The notes: generated from the sequence alone by a model not told the origin. DNA of 64,000 bases from Seleniivibrio sp. (GCF_021209385.1 NZ_JAJOIL010000022.1:1-64000), one strand, 5' to 3'. Counted from the stretch's first letter, positions 27,757 through 38,332 are shown. Program-made: numbers and translations.

Positions 27757-28631
27757 ACGTAATAGGGCATGAAAGAGAGAAGGAGATATTCGGACGGGTT
27801 CTGAAAGAGAACAGGCTCCATCATGCCTATATTCTGAGCGGGCGGGACGGCATCGGCAAAAAGCTTTTCGCAAAGGAACTTGCAAAGGCGCTTTTGTGCG
27901 AGAACGGCTCGTTCATGGAAAACTGTAAATGCCGCCACTGCACACTTGCTGACAGCGGTTCGCATCCTGATATACACATTGTTGAGGAATCACCGCTTAA
28001 AATAGACAGGGCGCGCGAGATTTCCTCTAACGCCTTTATGACGCCACTTTCGGCATCGAGAAAAGTTTACATCATTGACAGCGCGGACACCTTTGGGCTG
28101 GAGGCTGCAAACGCCCTGCTGAAGACCCTTGAGGAACCGCCGGAAGATACGCATTTTTTCCTTATCACATCGAGATATACGCAGGTTCTGCATACCATCA
28201 GGTCAAGATGTATAAACATAGGCTTCGGAGTGCTTTCAGACGAAGAGGTTGCAAGCGTAGTCCGTCTGCACTCTCAGAAGACCGATGAAGAGATAGAAAG
28301 GGCTGTTTCCATAAGCTCCGGTTCTGCCGGATACGCTCTTTATCTGCTGGAAAGCATGGAAAAACAGCCTGAATTCAATAGCAGGCTTAATCCTGTTGAA
28401 CTGTTCTATGAGATAGAATCACTGGACGACAAGGACAAGATTCGGGCATACTGCGCTTCGCTGTACGGATATCTTCTTGAAAGGTATAAGAAAACAGGTA
28501 GCGAAACTATGCTCGCATTTTCCAACTATTTGCTGGATATTTTGAAAAGGCTTGAGTATAATGTCAGTTTAGACATATTCAGGTTTGACCTGTACATAAA
28601 AACTGTTGAGGTACTTAGTGAAAAAAGTTAA
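27753..28631 (+). CDS. holB: DNA polymerase III delta-prime subunit
   Basis: A 292-residue AAA+ clamp-loader subunit. Seen: HHAYILSGRDGIGKKLFAKE (Walker A region, altered as usual for delta-prime), the zinc module CKCRHCTLADSGSHPD, ANALLKTLEEPPEDTHFFLI and TIRSRC. Its end overlaps the next start by 14 bases. It loads the sliding clamp at the replication fork. Confidence 0.9.
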   Translation: MNVIGHEREKEIFGRVLKENRLHHAYILSGRDGIGKKLFAKELAKALLCENGSFMENCKCRHCTLADSGSHPDIHIVEESPLKIDRAREISSNAFMTPLSASRKVYIIDSADTFGLEAANALLKTLEEPPEDTHFFLITSRYTQVLHTIRSRCINIGFGVLSDEEVASVVRLHSQKTDEEIERAVSISSGSAGYALYLLESMEKQPEFNSRLNPVELFYEIESLDDKDKIRAYCASLYGYLLERYKKTGSETMLAFSNYLLDILKRLEYNVSLDIFRFDLYIKTVEVLSEKS

Positions 28632-29367
28632 TGCCATTGGCGTGGCTTTCAAGCCCGCGGGCAAGATATATGATTTCCTCTCCTGTGGGGTAGAGGCGCG
28701 ATTTGGAGAAAAAGTTATAGTTGAAACTGAAAAGGGCGAGGATATGGCAAACGTCATCCACTCTGCCCGTGAAATAGAGGTTGACGACAAAGCTGAAATG
28801 AAAAACGTTGTCCGCAAGGCTACCATGGCGGATTTTGAACAGAGAAAACTGAACGCGGCGGACGAGCCTGCGGCTTTTAAAGCCTGTAAAGAATTTGTGG
28901 TTCAGCATAATCTGGATATGAAACTTCTGAAAGCTGAATATACGCTGGACAGAAGCAAGCTGACATTCTTCTTCACCGCCGACGGCAGAATAGACTTCCG
29001 CCAGCTTGTGCGCGACCTTGCGCGTGTTTTCCGCACCCGTATCGAAATGCGTCAGGTGGGCGTGCGCGACGCCACCAAGATGATAGGCGGATTCGGACTT
29101 TGCGGAAAAGAATTCTGCTGTTCAACATTCCTTAGAAAATTTGATAACATTTCAATAAAAATGGCGAAAGACCAGAACCTTATCCTTAACCCCACGAAGA
29201 TATCAGGGGTTTGCGGAAGGCTCATGTGCTGTCTGATGTATGAAAAGGACGCATATGACGGCGACATCGTTTCCTGTGCGGGATGCAGAAAAGAGGAGAT
29301 GATGGACGGCGACGACATGGTGCGCCTTAAAGACCTGCTTGACGATCATTCCGGAGGAGACATATGA
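28618..29367 (+). CDS. ricT: PSP1 domain protein, RicT/YaaT-like
   Basis: A 249-residue PSP1 C-terminal-domain protein. The Bacillus relative YaaT/RicT works with RicA and RicF in RNA processing and phosphorelay control and carries Fe-S. Cys residues that could bind a cluster are LCGKEFCCSTFL, VCGRLMCCLMYE and VSCAGCRKEE. The holB-PSP1-metG order is widely kept in bacteria. I choose the GTG at 28618 with GAGG seven bases upstream over the TTG at 28606. Confidence 0.88.
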   Translation: MKKVNAIGVAFKPAGKIYDFLSCGVEARFGEKVIVETEKGEDMANVIHSAREIEVDDKAEMKNVVRKATMADFEQRKLNAADEPAAFKACKEFVVQHNLDMKLLKAEYTLDRSKLTFFFTADGRIDFRQLVRDLARVFRTRIEMRQVGVRDATKMIGGFGLCGKEFCCSTFLRKFDNISIKMAKDQNLILNPTKISGVCGRLMCCLMYEKDAYDGDIVSCAGCRKEEMMDGDDMVRLKDLLDDHSGGDI

Positions 29368-31292
29368 GCGGCAGAACATTTTATATCACCACGCCCATCT
29401 ATTATGTAAACGACGTTCCACACATAGGTCACGCATACACGACGGTTGCGTGCGACACCGTGAGCAGATATAAAAGACTGTGCGGATACGATGTTTTCTT
29501 CCTTACAGGAACCGACGAACACGGTCAGAAGATCGAGCAGGCGGCGCAGAAACGCAACATAACCCCCAAAGCGCTGGCAGATGAGGTTGTTCAACGGTAT
29601 CAGAGCCTCTGGAAAGTTCTCAATATCTCGAATACCGATTTCATCCGTACAACAGACGAAAAACATAAGGCAGCCGTGCGCAAGATTTTCCGCACAATGC
29701 GCGATAAAGGCGATATATACATCGACCACTACGAGGGCTGGTACTGCACACCCTGTGAGACCTACCTCACAGAAACACAGCTTCTGGACGGCAACTGCTG
29801 TCCTTCGTGCGGACGCGAAACAAGCAAGCTGAAAGAACCCAGCTATTTCTTCAAAATGAGCAAATACGGCGATCAGCTTCTTAAACATATTGAAGAAAAT
29901 AAAGATTTCATCCGTCCCGAATCGAGACGCAACGAGATAATCTCGTTTATAAAAGAGGGTCTGCGCGACCTTTCGGTTTCACGCGTATCTTTCAAATGGG
30001 GAATCCCTGTTCCGGAAGATGAAGACCACGTTATCTATGTGTGGCTGGATGCGCTGACAAACTATATCGCGGCTCTTGGCTATGGCGTGGATGATGACAG
30101 CAATTTCAAAAAATACTGGCCTGCGGATTTCCATGTGGTGGGTAAAGATATACTTCGTTTCCACACCGTCTATTGGCCTACAATGCTTTTAAGCGCGGGA
30201 GTTGAACTCCCCAAAAGCGTGTTTGCTCACGGCTGGTGGACTGTGGAAGGACAGAAGATGTCCAAATCCATGGGTAACGCAATTGACCCCAACTGGCTGG
30301 TTGAAAAATTCGGCGTGGATGCCATCCGCTATTTCCTTCTGCGCGAGGTTCCGTTCGGACTGGACGGCGACTTCTCGTTCAAAGGGCTTATACACCGCAT
30401 CAACGGCGACCTTGCCAACGACCTCGGCAACCTGCTGAACCGTACCATGGGTATGGTTAACCGTTATTTTGACGGTATCGTTCCCGCATGCAGTGTTAAG
30501 GGCGAATATGACGAGGCTCTGGAAGCACTTGTCAGCAGAGTGTTTGACGAAGTTGACGGTCACCTGAACAACCTTGCGTTCAACAAGGCGCTCGCATCCC
30601 TTTGGGAACTGGTGAGCGGACTTAACAAATATATCGACGACAACGCACCCTGGGCGCTTGCCAAGGACGAAGCGAAAAAAGATGCACTCGGTTCAGTGCT
30701 TTACACTGTACTTGACGGCATCCGTCTCGTATCGCTCCTGCTGTATCCGTTCATACCCGACACAGCGGTGAAGATACGCAAACAGCTTAATACATCACTT
30801 GATATAGAAAAAGCTGATGAAAAATCGCTGAAAGCTGTCAGAAAGCTTGAAAGCGGACAGAAACTCGGCGAAGCTGAACAGCTTTTCCCCAGAATCGACG
30901 AAAAAGAGATGCTGGAATCGCTGAAACCAGCTGAAAAACCTGTGGAGAAGAAAGAAGAGGTCGTTGAAGACATAGATTTCGCGTATTTCTCCAAAATGTT
31001 GCTGAAAGCGGCAAAGGTTGTTGAGGCTGAGAAAGTGGAAAAATCCGACAAACTTCTCAAACTCAAAATAGACATAGGCGGCGGAGAGACCCGTCAGGTT
31101 GTTTCCGGTATCGCGAAAAGCTACAGCGCAGACGACATGAAGGGCAAGACCGTTGCGGTTGTCGCCAACCTGAAACCTGCGAAGCTTATGGGCATCGTTT
31201 CCGAAGGGATGATACTTGCCGCCACTGTGGGAGACAAACACGTCGTTGTGGAACTTCCCGACAGTATTGAAGCGGGAACAATAATAAAGTAA
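29364..31292 (+). CDS. metG: methionyl-tRNA synthetase
   Basis: A 642-residue class I synthetase. The HIGH motif is in YYVNDVPHIGHAYTTVA, the KMSKS motif in GQKMSKSMGNAID, and the zinc knuckle in CTPCETYL and CCPSCG. From about 530 on is the OB-fold tRNA-binding domain (LLKLKIDIGGGETRQVVSGI), preceded by an acidic/Lys linker, so the protein is dimeric and full length. ATGA overlap with the PSP1 gene. Confidence 0.95.
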   Translation: MSGRTFYITTPIYYVNDVPHIGHAYTTVACDTVSRYKRLCGYDVFFLTGTDEHGQKIEQAAQKRNITPKALADEVVQRYQSLWKVLNISNTDFIRTTDEKHKAAVRKIFRTMRDKGDIYIDHYEGWYCTPCETYLTETQLLDGNCCPSCGRETSKLKEPSYFFKMSKYGDQLLKHIEENKDFIRPESRRNEIISFIKEGLRDLSVSRVSFKWGIPVPEDEDHVIYVWLDALTNYIAALGYGVDDDSNFKKYWPADFHVVGKDILRFHTVYWPTMLLSAGVELPKSVFAHGWWTVEGQKMSKSMGNAIDPNWLVEKFGVDAIRYFLLREVPFGLDGDFSFKGLIHRINGDLANDLGNLLNRTMGMVNRYFDGIVPACSVKGEYDEALEALVSRVFDEVDGHLNNLAFNKALASLWELVSGLNKYIDDNAPWALAKDEAKKDALGSVLYTVLDGIRLVSLLLYPFIPDTAVKIRKQLNTSLDIEKADEKSLKAVRKLESGQKLGEAEQLFPRIDEKEMLESLKPAEKPVEKKEEVVEDIDFAYFSKMLLKAAKVVEAEKVEKSDKLLKLKIDIGGGETRQVVSGIAKSYSADDMKGKTVAVVANLKPAKLMGIVSEGMILAATVGDKHVVVELPDSIEAGTIIK

Positions 31293-31315
31293 TATTCCCA
31301 TTTATTGAGTTTGCA

Positions 31316-32179
31316 ATGATAAACAAAAAAGGCAGTCCGCTGCACCATCAGTTCCTTATGGAACTGAAAAGCGCGGGCGAAGCGGGGGCTTTCTTTACGG
31401 ATTCCCACGCGCATATACACATGGAACCCCTTGCAGAGGATATGGAAGGGGTTATCAGCCGCGCGGACGAGAACTATGTCCGCCGCATCGTAACCATCGG
31501 CTGCGGGCTTGAGGACAGTCTCCTTGCGCAGAAAGCCGCCGCATCGCACGAACGCGTATTTTTCGCCGCCGGCATCCACCCCCACGATTCCTCCAGCTAC
31601 GATTTTTCTGAGGCTTACGATGACTCTGATGTAACCAAAGGTTTTCATAAACTGTTTACGTATCCGAAATGTATCGCTATCGGCGAGATAGGTCTGGATT
31701 ACTTCTATGATCTTTCTCCGCGCGACGTGCAGCAGAAGGTTTTCCGTCATTTCCTGCAGCTTGCAAAAGAATATAAAAAACCTGTGGTCATACACAACCG
31801 CGATTCAGCGGAGGATTGCGTACGCATCCTTGACGAAGAGGTGCGCGGACGGGACAGAAACGGTATAATCCACTGTTTCAGCGGCGACATCCAGCTTTTG
31901 CGGTGGGCGCTGGACAACGGTTTTTATATATCGTATGCCGGACCTGTCACCTATTCAAAATCAGACGACCTGCGGGCGACGCTTCAATATGTCCCTGTTG
32001 ACCGTTTGCTCACGGAAACAGACTCCCCGTACCTCTCCCCGATGCCGTTGCGCGGCAAAACAAACGAGCCTGCAAACACCGTTTACAACGCATACGAAAT
32101 TTCCATAATAAAAAGCATGAATTTATATGAATTTGCGGTACAATTGGAAAAGAACTACAATACCCTTTTTCAGGCCTGA
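31316..32179 (+). CDS. tatD: TatD family metal-dependent DNase
   Basis: A 287-residue TIM-barrel hydrolase. Metal ligands: TDSHAHIHM, Glu in IAIGEIGLDYFYDL, His in VVIHNRDS, IIHCFSGD and Asp in TETDSPYLSP. An extra 25 residues precede the usual FTDSHAH start, so initiation may be further in. Located 23 bases after metG, a common neighbour. Confidence 0.9.
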   Translation: MINKKGSPLHHQFLMELKSAGEAGAFFTDSHAHIHMEPLAEDMEGVISRADENYVRRIVTIGCGLEDSLLAQKAAASHERVFFAAGIHPHDSSSYDFSEAYDDSDVTKGFHKLFTYPKCIAIGEIGLDYFYDLSPRDVQQKVFRHFLQLAKEYKKPVVIHNRDSAEDCVRILDEEVRGRDRNGIIHCFSGDIQLLRWALDNGFYISYAGPVTYSKSDDLRATLQYVPVDRLLTETDSPYLSPMPLRGKTNEPANTVYNAYEISIIKSMNLYEFAVQLEKNYNTLFQA

Positions 32180-32181
32180 TT

Positions 32182-32553
32182 ATGAAACACAATGTTTTAC
32201 TGGTAGATGACAATGAATTGGAGCTGTTTGCTCTCAGAGAACTTTTTGAGGCAGAGGGCTACGAGGTTGATACTGCGGAGAACGGACTTTTTGCCCGGGA
32301 TATGGTGAAGGATAAGGAATATGACATAATCATAACTGATCTTGTCATGCCGGTGTCCGACGGAATACAGTTTCTGTATTCACTCGGCTCAGCGGGCAGA
32401 GAGATCCCCGTCATCGTTCTCACAGGTTTCAACAGAATAGACAACATGCTGAACGCATTCCAGATGGGTGCTGTGGATGTGCTTTATAAACCTTATGACG
32501 TGTCCCAGCTTCTTGAGCTTTGCGCCAAGGTTTTGAAGAAAAATCAATCTTAA
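32182..32553 (+). CDS. stand-alone response regulator receiver protein
   Basis: A 123-residue receiver with Asp9/Asp10, phospho-acceptor Asp53 (IIITDLVMPVSDG), Thr in VIVLTGFNR and Lys in DVLYKPYDVSQLL. No output domain. Starts two bases after tatD without its own clear ribosome site, so it is probably translated by coupling. Confidence 0.9.
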   Translation: MKHNVLLVDDNELELFALRELFEAEGYEVDTAENGLFARDMVKDKEYDIIITDLVMPVSDGIQFLYSLGSAGREIPVIVLTGFNRIDNMLNAFQMGAVDVLYKPYDVSQLLELCAKVLKKNQS

Positions 32554-32564
32554 CGGAGGTTTAT

Positions 32565-33023
32565 ATGACAATAAATGTTAACAAAATCCTTTATCCTACG
32601 GATTTCTCCGATCCGTCGGCATACGCGCTGAACTATGCTGCGGAGATGGCGAAGCTGTTTGATGCCGAGCTTGAACTTCTGCACGTTATGCTGGACGAAA
32701 GCCAGCTTGTGTCCTTTTACCTGCCGCAGATAACAGTGCAGAACCTCGCGAAGGATATGGAGGACGGAGCTACGGCGAAACTTCAGGAGTTCATTGCGAA
32801 CGCAAAGGTTCTTGAAGGTGTCAAATATAAATACACCATGGCGAAAGGTATTGCCGACGAAGAGATAGTGCGTGTTGCGCAGGAATCAGGCACAGACCTT
32901 ATCGTTATCGGTACACACGGACGCACAGGATTTGAACACGTTCTTTTCGGCTCGACAGCGGAAAAGGTTGTTCGCAAGGCTCCTTGTCCTGTTCTTTCAG
33001 TCAGGAAAAAAGCAGAAGAGTAG
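32565..33023 (+). CDS. universal stress protein, UspA family
   Basis: A 152-residue UspA-fold protein. Start NKILYPTDFSDPSAYALNYA and the ATP-binding C-terminal motif IVIGTHGRTGFEHVLFGSTA with CPVLSVRK. I use the ATG at 32565, with a strong CGGAGG site, rather than an earlier in-frame start overlapping the receiver gene. Last gene of the tmk-metG operon. Confidence 0.92.
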   Translation: MTINVNKILYPTDFSDPSAYALNYAAEMAKLFDAELELLHVMLDESQLVSFYLPQITVQNLAKDMEDGATAKLQEFIANAKVLEGVKYKYTMAKGIADEEIVRVAQESGTDLIVIGTHGRTGFEHVLFGSTAEKVVRKAPCPVLSVRKKAEE

Positions 33024-33027
33024 ATAC

Positions 33028-33052
33028 GGGGCGTTTCATACGCCCCTTTTTT
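33028..33052 (+). terminator. intrinsic terminator after uspA
   Basis: GGGGCGT/ACGCCCC stem with a short loop, followed by six T's, five bases after the stop. The remaining 139 bases to recD hold no feature I can support. Confidence 0.88.
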
Positions 33053-33191
33053 ATTTCTGTTTATAAGCGTCATATTTCTGCGTTGTTCTCAAAAAAATAT
33101 TGCTCATGTACAATTTTCGTACACTCCGCATATTTTTTTTCGCCCGCCTTGAACTATTCGCTTCTAAACAGAAATCGGGGAACAAGCGTAC

Positions 33192-34910
33192 TCAACTTTT
33201 CAGATAATCTTCCAGCCCCGAAAACCTTTCCGTCTGCCTGTTAAGATATGTCTTGATTGCTGTTTCGCTTGATATCACGGTCAGCTTTTCCTTTGCACGC
33301 GTAACGGCAGTGTAGAAAAGTTCCCGTGTGGCAATGGGGGAGTCAGATTCGGGCAGAACCAGAATCACATGGTCAAATTCCGAACCCTGACTTTTATGCA
33401 CTGTCATGGCGTAAACGTTCACCCATGAGGGCATACGCATCACGCCGACAGGTCTTTCCCTGCCTGCGAAATATGCTTTCATTCCGTCCCGTTTAACCAC
33501 AAGTCCGGTCTCTCCGTTGAAAAGATTCATGGAGTAATCGTTCTCTGTTATCATAATAGGCTGTCCGTGAAAGTATTTTTCCGTACTGCTGCGCAACCCC
33601 TCACGGGAGAGAGCCGCCAGTGCAAAGCTGTTTATCGCCTGTGTGCCGAACCGACCTGTGACATTGGGGCAGAGGATTATTGATTTTGCCGCCGCCTCAA
33701 GCATCATTTGCGGGTCGCTTTCAGCTACGGTTTTTTTGTACAGATCAATGATGTATTTCCTGAAAAAGCCCATTATGTCGGTGTCTGACGGGATAAATTC
33801 GATTTTTTGTGTAGTGTCGTTACAGATAACATCCAGAGCAGTTTCGCTGTCGCCAACGCGGCATGCCTTCGCCAGTCTGCCTATACCCAGCGTATCGTCA
33901 AACCTGTGACTTTCAGTGAGTGCAACTGTAATGTCCGATATGCTCTGTCCGTTCGCTAAAACTTCTGTGTCGGCATATTTTTTTATTATCGATGCTCTTT
34001 CCTGTGAGAAAACATCTGTCTGGGAAGCTGTGCAGATGTCGCCCAGAACCGAGCCGGGCATAACTGATGATAGCTGGTCTTTGTCGCCCAGAAGAATCAG
34101 TCTTGCGTGAGGTTTCAGTGAGTTTACAAGTTCGCTCATCATTTTCAGGTCAACCATGGATGCTTCATCAACTATCACCACGTCGTATGACATGGGATAT
34201 TCAGGGCTGAAACGGCTTCTGTCGCGGCTTCCGCTGGTACCCAAAAGCCTGTGCAGTGTCACGGCTTTCAGCCCGTCCGCTTCGTTTAGTGTTTCGTTCA
34301 GCCTGTTCGCTGCCTTTCCCGTCGGTGCGGTGAGCGCTATGTTCAGCGGAGTGTCCGAAAGGGCGTTGAGGATATTCAGCACCTTGCGGACGGTTGTGGT
34401 TTTGCCTGTGCCGGGTCCTCCGGTGATAACGCAGAAACCTGAAAGGCATGCGCAAAGAGCCGCCGCCTTCTGCATGTTTGCCCCTTCGCCGAATTCTTTT
34501 ATGAGAAGCTCTTTCAGCTTTTCGCCGTCAGATATAGCAATTTCAGAGCTTTTTCTGATGAAATCTCCCACCAGCTTTTCACTTCGGTAGAACGCCGCCA
34601 GATACAGTCTTCCGCCTGTAAATATCACAGGCGCGCTTTCATCCTCCGCAATGGCACCGCTTGCAGCTATTTTTTGTATATTCTCTCTGGAAAAAGTCGT
34701 GTCCAGTTCTTCTTTAAAGTCTTTATAAAAAGGCAGAATATCTATTCTGTCGGTTTTAAGGCATGTGTGTTCGGTTGAAACGGCATAGAACAGCACGGCG
34801 AAGAACAGGTGTGCTTCTGGGCAGTCGAAAACTGCGCACATCTGTTTTGCAAACTGCACGTCTATGTCGCGCAGTTGTCCGTTTTCGTATAAAACATCAG
34901 CCGTATTCAT
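33192..34910 (-). CDS. recD: exodeoxyribonuclease V alpha subunit
   Basis: A 572-residue superfamily 1B 5'-3' helicase of RecBCD. Walker A TGGPGTGKTTTVRKVLN (about 165), Walker B VVIVDEASMVDLKMMSEL, the Gln/Arg motifs, and the C-terminal VYAMTVHKSQGSEFDHVIL. The ATG overlaps the recB stop. Last gene of recC-recB-recD. Confidence 0.93.
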   Translation of the reverse strand: MNTADVLYENGQLRDIDVQFAKQMCAVFDCPEAHLFFAVLFYAVSTEHTCLKTDRIDILPFYKDFKEELDTTFSRENIQKIAASGAIAEDESAPVIFTGGRLYLAAFYRSEKLVGDFIRKSSEIAISDGEKLKELLIKEFGEGANMQKAAALCACLSGFCVITGGPGTGKTTTVRKVLNILNALSDTPLNIALTAPTGKAANRLNETLNEADGLKAVTLHRLLGTSGSRDRSRFSPEYPMSYDVVIVDEASMVDLKMMSELVNSLKPHARLILLGDKDQLSSVMPGSVLGDICTASQTDVFSQERASIIKKYADTEVLANGQSISDITVALTESHRFDDTLGIGRLAKACRVGDSETALDVICNDTTQKIEFIPSDTDIMGFFRKYIIDLYKKTVAESDPQMMLEAAAKSIILCPNVTGRFGTQAINSFALAALSREGLRSSTEKYFHGQPIMITENDYSMNLFNGETGLVVKRDGMKAYFAGRERPVGVMRMPSWVNVYAMTVHKSQGSEFDHVILVLPESDSPIATRELFYTAVTRAKEKLTVISSETAIKTYLNRQTERFSGLEDYLKS

Positions 34911-37900
34911 AATTCAACCGCCGTTTTTGCCATTTTTTCTATTATTTCGCGCTTCGGTTTATGCAAAAAGATGCCGTTATTGCCGGATTGCTCCACACCA
35001 CGCATGAAAACGTATATCCCGCCGCCGATATGCCTGTCAAAATCGTAGTCCGGCAGGTATCTTGTCAGATGAACGTGCAGTGCCAGCGTATATATATAAA
35101 GCTGTAAGTAATAGTGGCTGTTAAGCATTTCGTCAAACATCCTGCTTTGGGAATAATCCTCTGCTTTGCCGCCTAAAAAGTTTGATTTCCAGTCCAGAAT
35201 GTAAAATCTGTCGTCAGTTTTAAAAATCAGGTCGGCAAAACCTGTCAGAAACCCCTTAACAGCGGTGAAATCCAGTGTGGATGCCGCTTTCGCAAATTCC
35301 GTTTCGCCTGCTTCAAGGAAGATGTCAGCTATCTGCTTCGCATCGAAACGACAGGTGGAGAGATTGAACTCCATCTCGTGTACGAAATCTTCTCGGTTGA
35401 TACCTGCAAGGGTGATGCCGTCTGTAAGTTCTTTGGTAAGAATGGTATGTATGTTATCCGCTACTGACGGAATGAATTTTTCGTCAAAAAAGTATTGTTT
35501 CAGCCTGTCTTTCACAATGGATTCGATGTCTTTTCTGTCTACGCTTTCAAGTGAGATATCTTCCATGCACTCGTGGAGACAGTTACCCGCCTTCGCGCCT
35601 CTGGGAAAGGTGAATATGCTGTAGCCGAAAGTTTTTTCCACTGTCTGCGGTGCGAACTGATCTGTGTCGCGGTCGGACGATGCCTTGTGAACCAGTCTGG
35701 AAAAACTGTTCATCTGCCAGCTTTCGCGTATCTGCCCGTTGAAAACACGGTTTTGTGTTTCCGGCGTCGGGCGTTCCGGTTTATAAATCTGAACAACAGT
35801 TTCGGGAAAAGGTTTCAGGTCGATATGTTCGCAGTCCGCCGCGAACTTTGCAACTGCCGCTGCGTTGTATTGTACATCTTTTCCCACAGCACCGTTTATC
35901 ATGTAGCCCATGGACGACATATAGTGTGACGTAACAGGCGCAAACGCCGTATAACAAACGGTTTTTGCCCGTGTCAGTGCGACGTATGCCAGACGGAGAG
36001 ACTCAGAAAGCGCCTCGGTATCGGCTGTTTTTTCTGCATCCGTGTTCGCCGCCATATCCATGACAAGTTCGCTCTCGTCGTTGTGATATTTCGGGAAGGA
36101 TTTTCCGTCTTTCTTTTTGCCGTACATGAGGAACGGCGTAAAAACTATGTTGTATTCCAGACCTTTGCTTTTGTGAACGGTGGAGATATTTACTGCGTTG
36201 TCGTCGCTGTCCATCTTTTGCAGATATTCTTCTTCGCGTTCTGCGGATTGTGCTGATTTTTCCGTGAGCCAGAGAAGAAGCTGTGATGGCGAAGCTCTGT
36301 GTTCCGCCTCGTATTGCTGTGCCAGTTCGGTGAGATGGATGAAATTAGTGATTATCCGTTCGCCGCCGCGTCTTTTCGCCAGTCTGGTGAACATCGAATA
36401 TTTTTCTGCCGCTCTGAAAAACACGGGCGCTATGCCCTTTGAGCGCATTATGTCCGAAAACTCGGCAAAATCTTCAAAAATACCGTCCATTCTGTCGGAT
36501 AGGGTGAAAAGTTCCTCCGCGCTGAATCCGAAGATATCGGAAGCCAGTGCGGTTCTCACAGCTTTCTCTGAAAATGGCTGCACCAGAGCTGTCACGAAAT
36601 GCGTTATCTGCTTCGCCTGTGCGGTAAAAAATACGTTCTCACCACCTGTGACGACGCAGGGGATGCGGAATCTTATGAGTGCGTTGCGCACCAGAAGAGC
36701 CTGCGGGTTGGTAAGGGTCAGAACAGCGAAATCCGAAGGCTGAACGGTTCTTAAACCGTTTTCGTCCTCAAGCTGTGCCTTTGTGTTCAGAAGCCTCGCA
36801 ATTTCATATGCGCATTTTTCTGCTGTTTGCGCCGGATTCGGTTTTTCATCGCTGACATCATACCAGAGTGTCAGAGGTTTCCGTCTCTCTTTGTTCTCTA
36901 TCAGCGATAGCGTATGTTTTCCCGCCGACGGGTTGTATCCTATCCTGTCGATGCAGAAAGGGTTCGGTTTGATAAAGAAACGGTTCACCGCCTCCACCAG
37001 ACCTTTGTCGGAGCGGTGGTTAGTGGTGAGGGTGTATTGTTCCTCCCTGTCCTGAGCGGCTTTCAGATATGTAAATACATCTGCGCCGCGGAAGGCGTAA
37101 ATCGCCTGTTTCGGGTCGCCTATCATAAAGAGAGGGCGCTTTGCGGGTGCGAAAGTTTCATGGAAAATGTCGTACTGGAGCGGGTCGGTATCCTGAAATT
37201 CATCTATCATGGCGGCGCGGTACTTTTTCCGCAGGGTCTCTTTCATGGACATGCCGCCTATGACCGCTGTCCGCATCCTGACTATCAGGTCGGTGTATGA
37301 CTGGCTGTCCGCCTGCTGGTTGTAATCCTCCAGCGTTTCCATGCAATAGTCGTAGAATTCGCATTTTATCATGTCTCTGTAAGCGGACAGCATGGATTTG
37401 AGGGCTGTGCAGAGGTCGAGCCATGTTTCAACCGCGTTATAAAGCTCATGTTTCGGAGCTGTCTTATTCTTATTTAAACTGCTTTCAAGTTTTTGCGTTG
37501 TCAGCAGGTGGAATTTATAATCAGAGGGCGGGTCAACAGCCTTTGCAGGGGCAAGGTTCTGCAATCCTTCAAAAGCCTTTTCCACTGAACCTTTGGAATA
37601 CGTTCTGCCGTTCATGTTTGCGTAGATTTCCTGAATCATCTGCGAAATATCACATGAGACGATCAGATGTTGCACCTGTGCGAATGACTTTTCTATCCTG
37701 ACGGACATTTCTTCTATTTCGGATTCCGTAACAAAGGGTCGGTTGATGATCCGCATAGACGGATTTTCCATCATGTTTTTCACGAATTTGACCATGTTGT
37801 CGGGTGTTTCGCCCATCATAATCTCTGCGAATTCGGGTCTGATTCCATACATGCGTTTGCGCCAGTAGTCCTGAACCGGACGTTTCAGAAGCGAGGACGC

Positions 37901-38332
37901 ATCACCTGCCAGCTTTGTTCCGAATGCGATGTTGCCGCCGAACGAGTTCTCTGTGAGCATTTTCTGGCAGAATCCGTGGATGGTGCTTATGCCGTTCATG
38001 TCGAAATCGCGTATCGCCGCGTCTATCTTCTGTTTTGCGTTGTCCGGCAGTCCTTTTGCCAGATAGTTCCTGACGAAGTCGGTTTTCGCCACGTCACCGC
38101 TCAGAGCCGCGCGCATTTCTATAAGACGTTCGTATATCTTTGTTTTAAGGTCTGCCACCGCCGCCTTTGTGAAGGTAACGACCAGAATCTGTTCAATGGT
38201 TGCGTCGGTCTCAATGAGCAGACGCACGGTGAGTGCGGTTATGGTGTAGGTTTTTCCGGTACCTGCGTTCGCCTCTATCAGGTGCGTACCGTCAAGCTGA
38301 CAGTTGAGGATATCTATATTATTTATCTGCAT
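34907..38332 (-). CDS. recB: exodeoxyribonuclease V beta subunit
   Basis: A 1141-residue helicase-nuclease. Walker A LIEANAGTGKTYTITALT near the N-terminus, AAMIDEFQDTDPLQYDIFH (Walker B/QxxR region), NISTVHKSKGLEYNIVFTPF (motif V) and the C-terminal RecB nuclease FADLIFKTDDRFYILDWKSN with its Asp and Asp-x-Lys. I use the ATG at 38332 (MQINNIDILN), overlapping recC by 14 bases with a GGAAAAAG site, not the TTG at 38359. Confidence 0.93.
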   Translation of the reverse strand: MQINNIDILNCQLDGTHLIEANAGTGKTYTITALTVRLLIETDATIEQILVVTFTKAAVADLKTKIYERLIEMRAALSGDVAKTDFVRNYLAKGLPDNAKQKIDAAIRDFDMNGISTIHGFCQKMLTENSFGGNIAFGTKLAGDASSLLKRPVQDYWRKRMYGIRPEFAEIMMGETPDNMVKFVKNMMENPSMRIINRPFVTESEIEEMSVRIEKSFAQVQHLIVSCDISQMIQEIYANMNGRTYSKGSVEKAFEGLQNLAPAKAVDPPSDYKFHLLTTQKLESSLNKNKTAPKHELYNAVETWLDLCTALKSMLSAYRDMIKCEFYDYCMETLEDYNQQADSQSYTDLIVRMRTAVIGGMSMKETLRKKYRAAMIDEFQDTDPLQYDIFHETFAPAKRPLFMIGDPKQAIYAFRGADVFTYLKAAQDREEQYTLTTNHRSDKGLVEAVNRFFIKPNPFCIDRIGYNPSAGKHTLSLIENKERRKPLTLWYDVSDEKPNPAQTAEKCAYEIARLLNTKAQLEDENGLRTVQPSDFAVLTLTNPQALLVRNALIRFRIPCVVTGGENVFFTAQAKQITHFVTALVQPFSEKAVRTALASDIFGFSAEELFTLSDRMDGIFEDFAEFSDIMRSKGIAPVFFRAAEKYSMFTRLAKRRGGERIITNFIHLTELAQQYEAEHRASPSQLLLWLTEKSAQSAEREEEYLQKMDSDDNAVNISTVHKSKGLEYNIVFTPFLMYGKKKDGKSFPKYHNDESELVMDMAANTDAEKTADTEALSESLRLAYVALTRAKTVCYTAFAPVTSHYMSSMGYMINGAVGKDVQYNAAAVAKFAADCEHIDLKPFPETVVQIYKPERPTPETQNRVFNGQIRESWQMNSFSRLVHKASSDRDTDQFAPQTVEKTFGYSIFTFPRGAKAGNCLHECMEDISLESVDRKDIESIVKDRLKQYFFDEKFIPSVADNIHTILTKELTDGITLAGINREDFVHEMEFNLSTCRFDAKQIADIFLEAGETEFAKAASTLDFTAVKGFLTGFADLIFKTDDRFYILDWKSNFLGGKAEDYSQSRMFDEMLNSHYYLQLYIYTLALHVHLTRYLPDYDFDRHIGGGIYVFMRGVEQSGNNGIFLHKPKREIIEKMAKTAVEL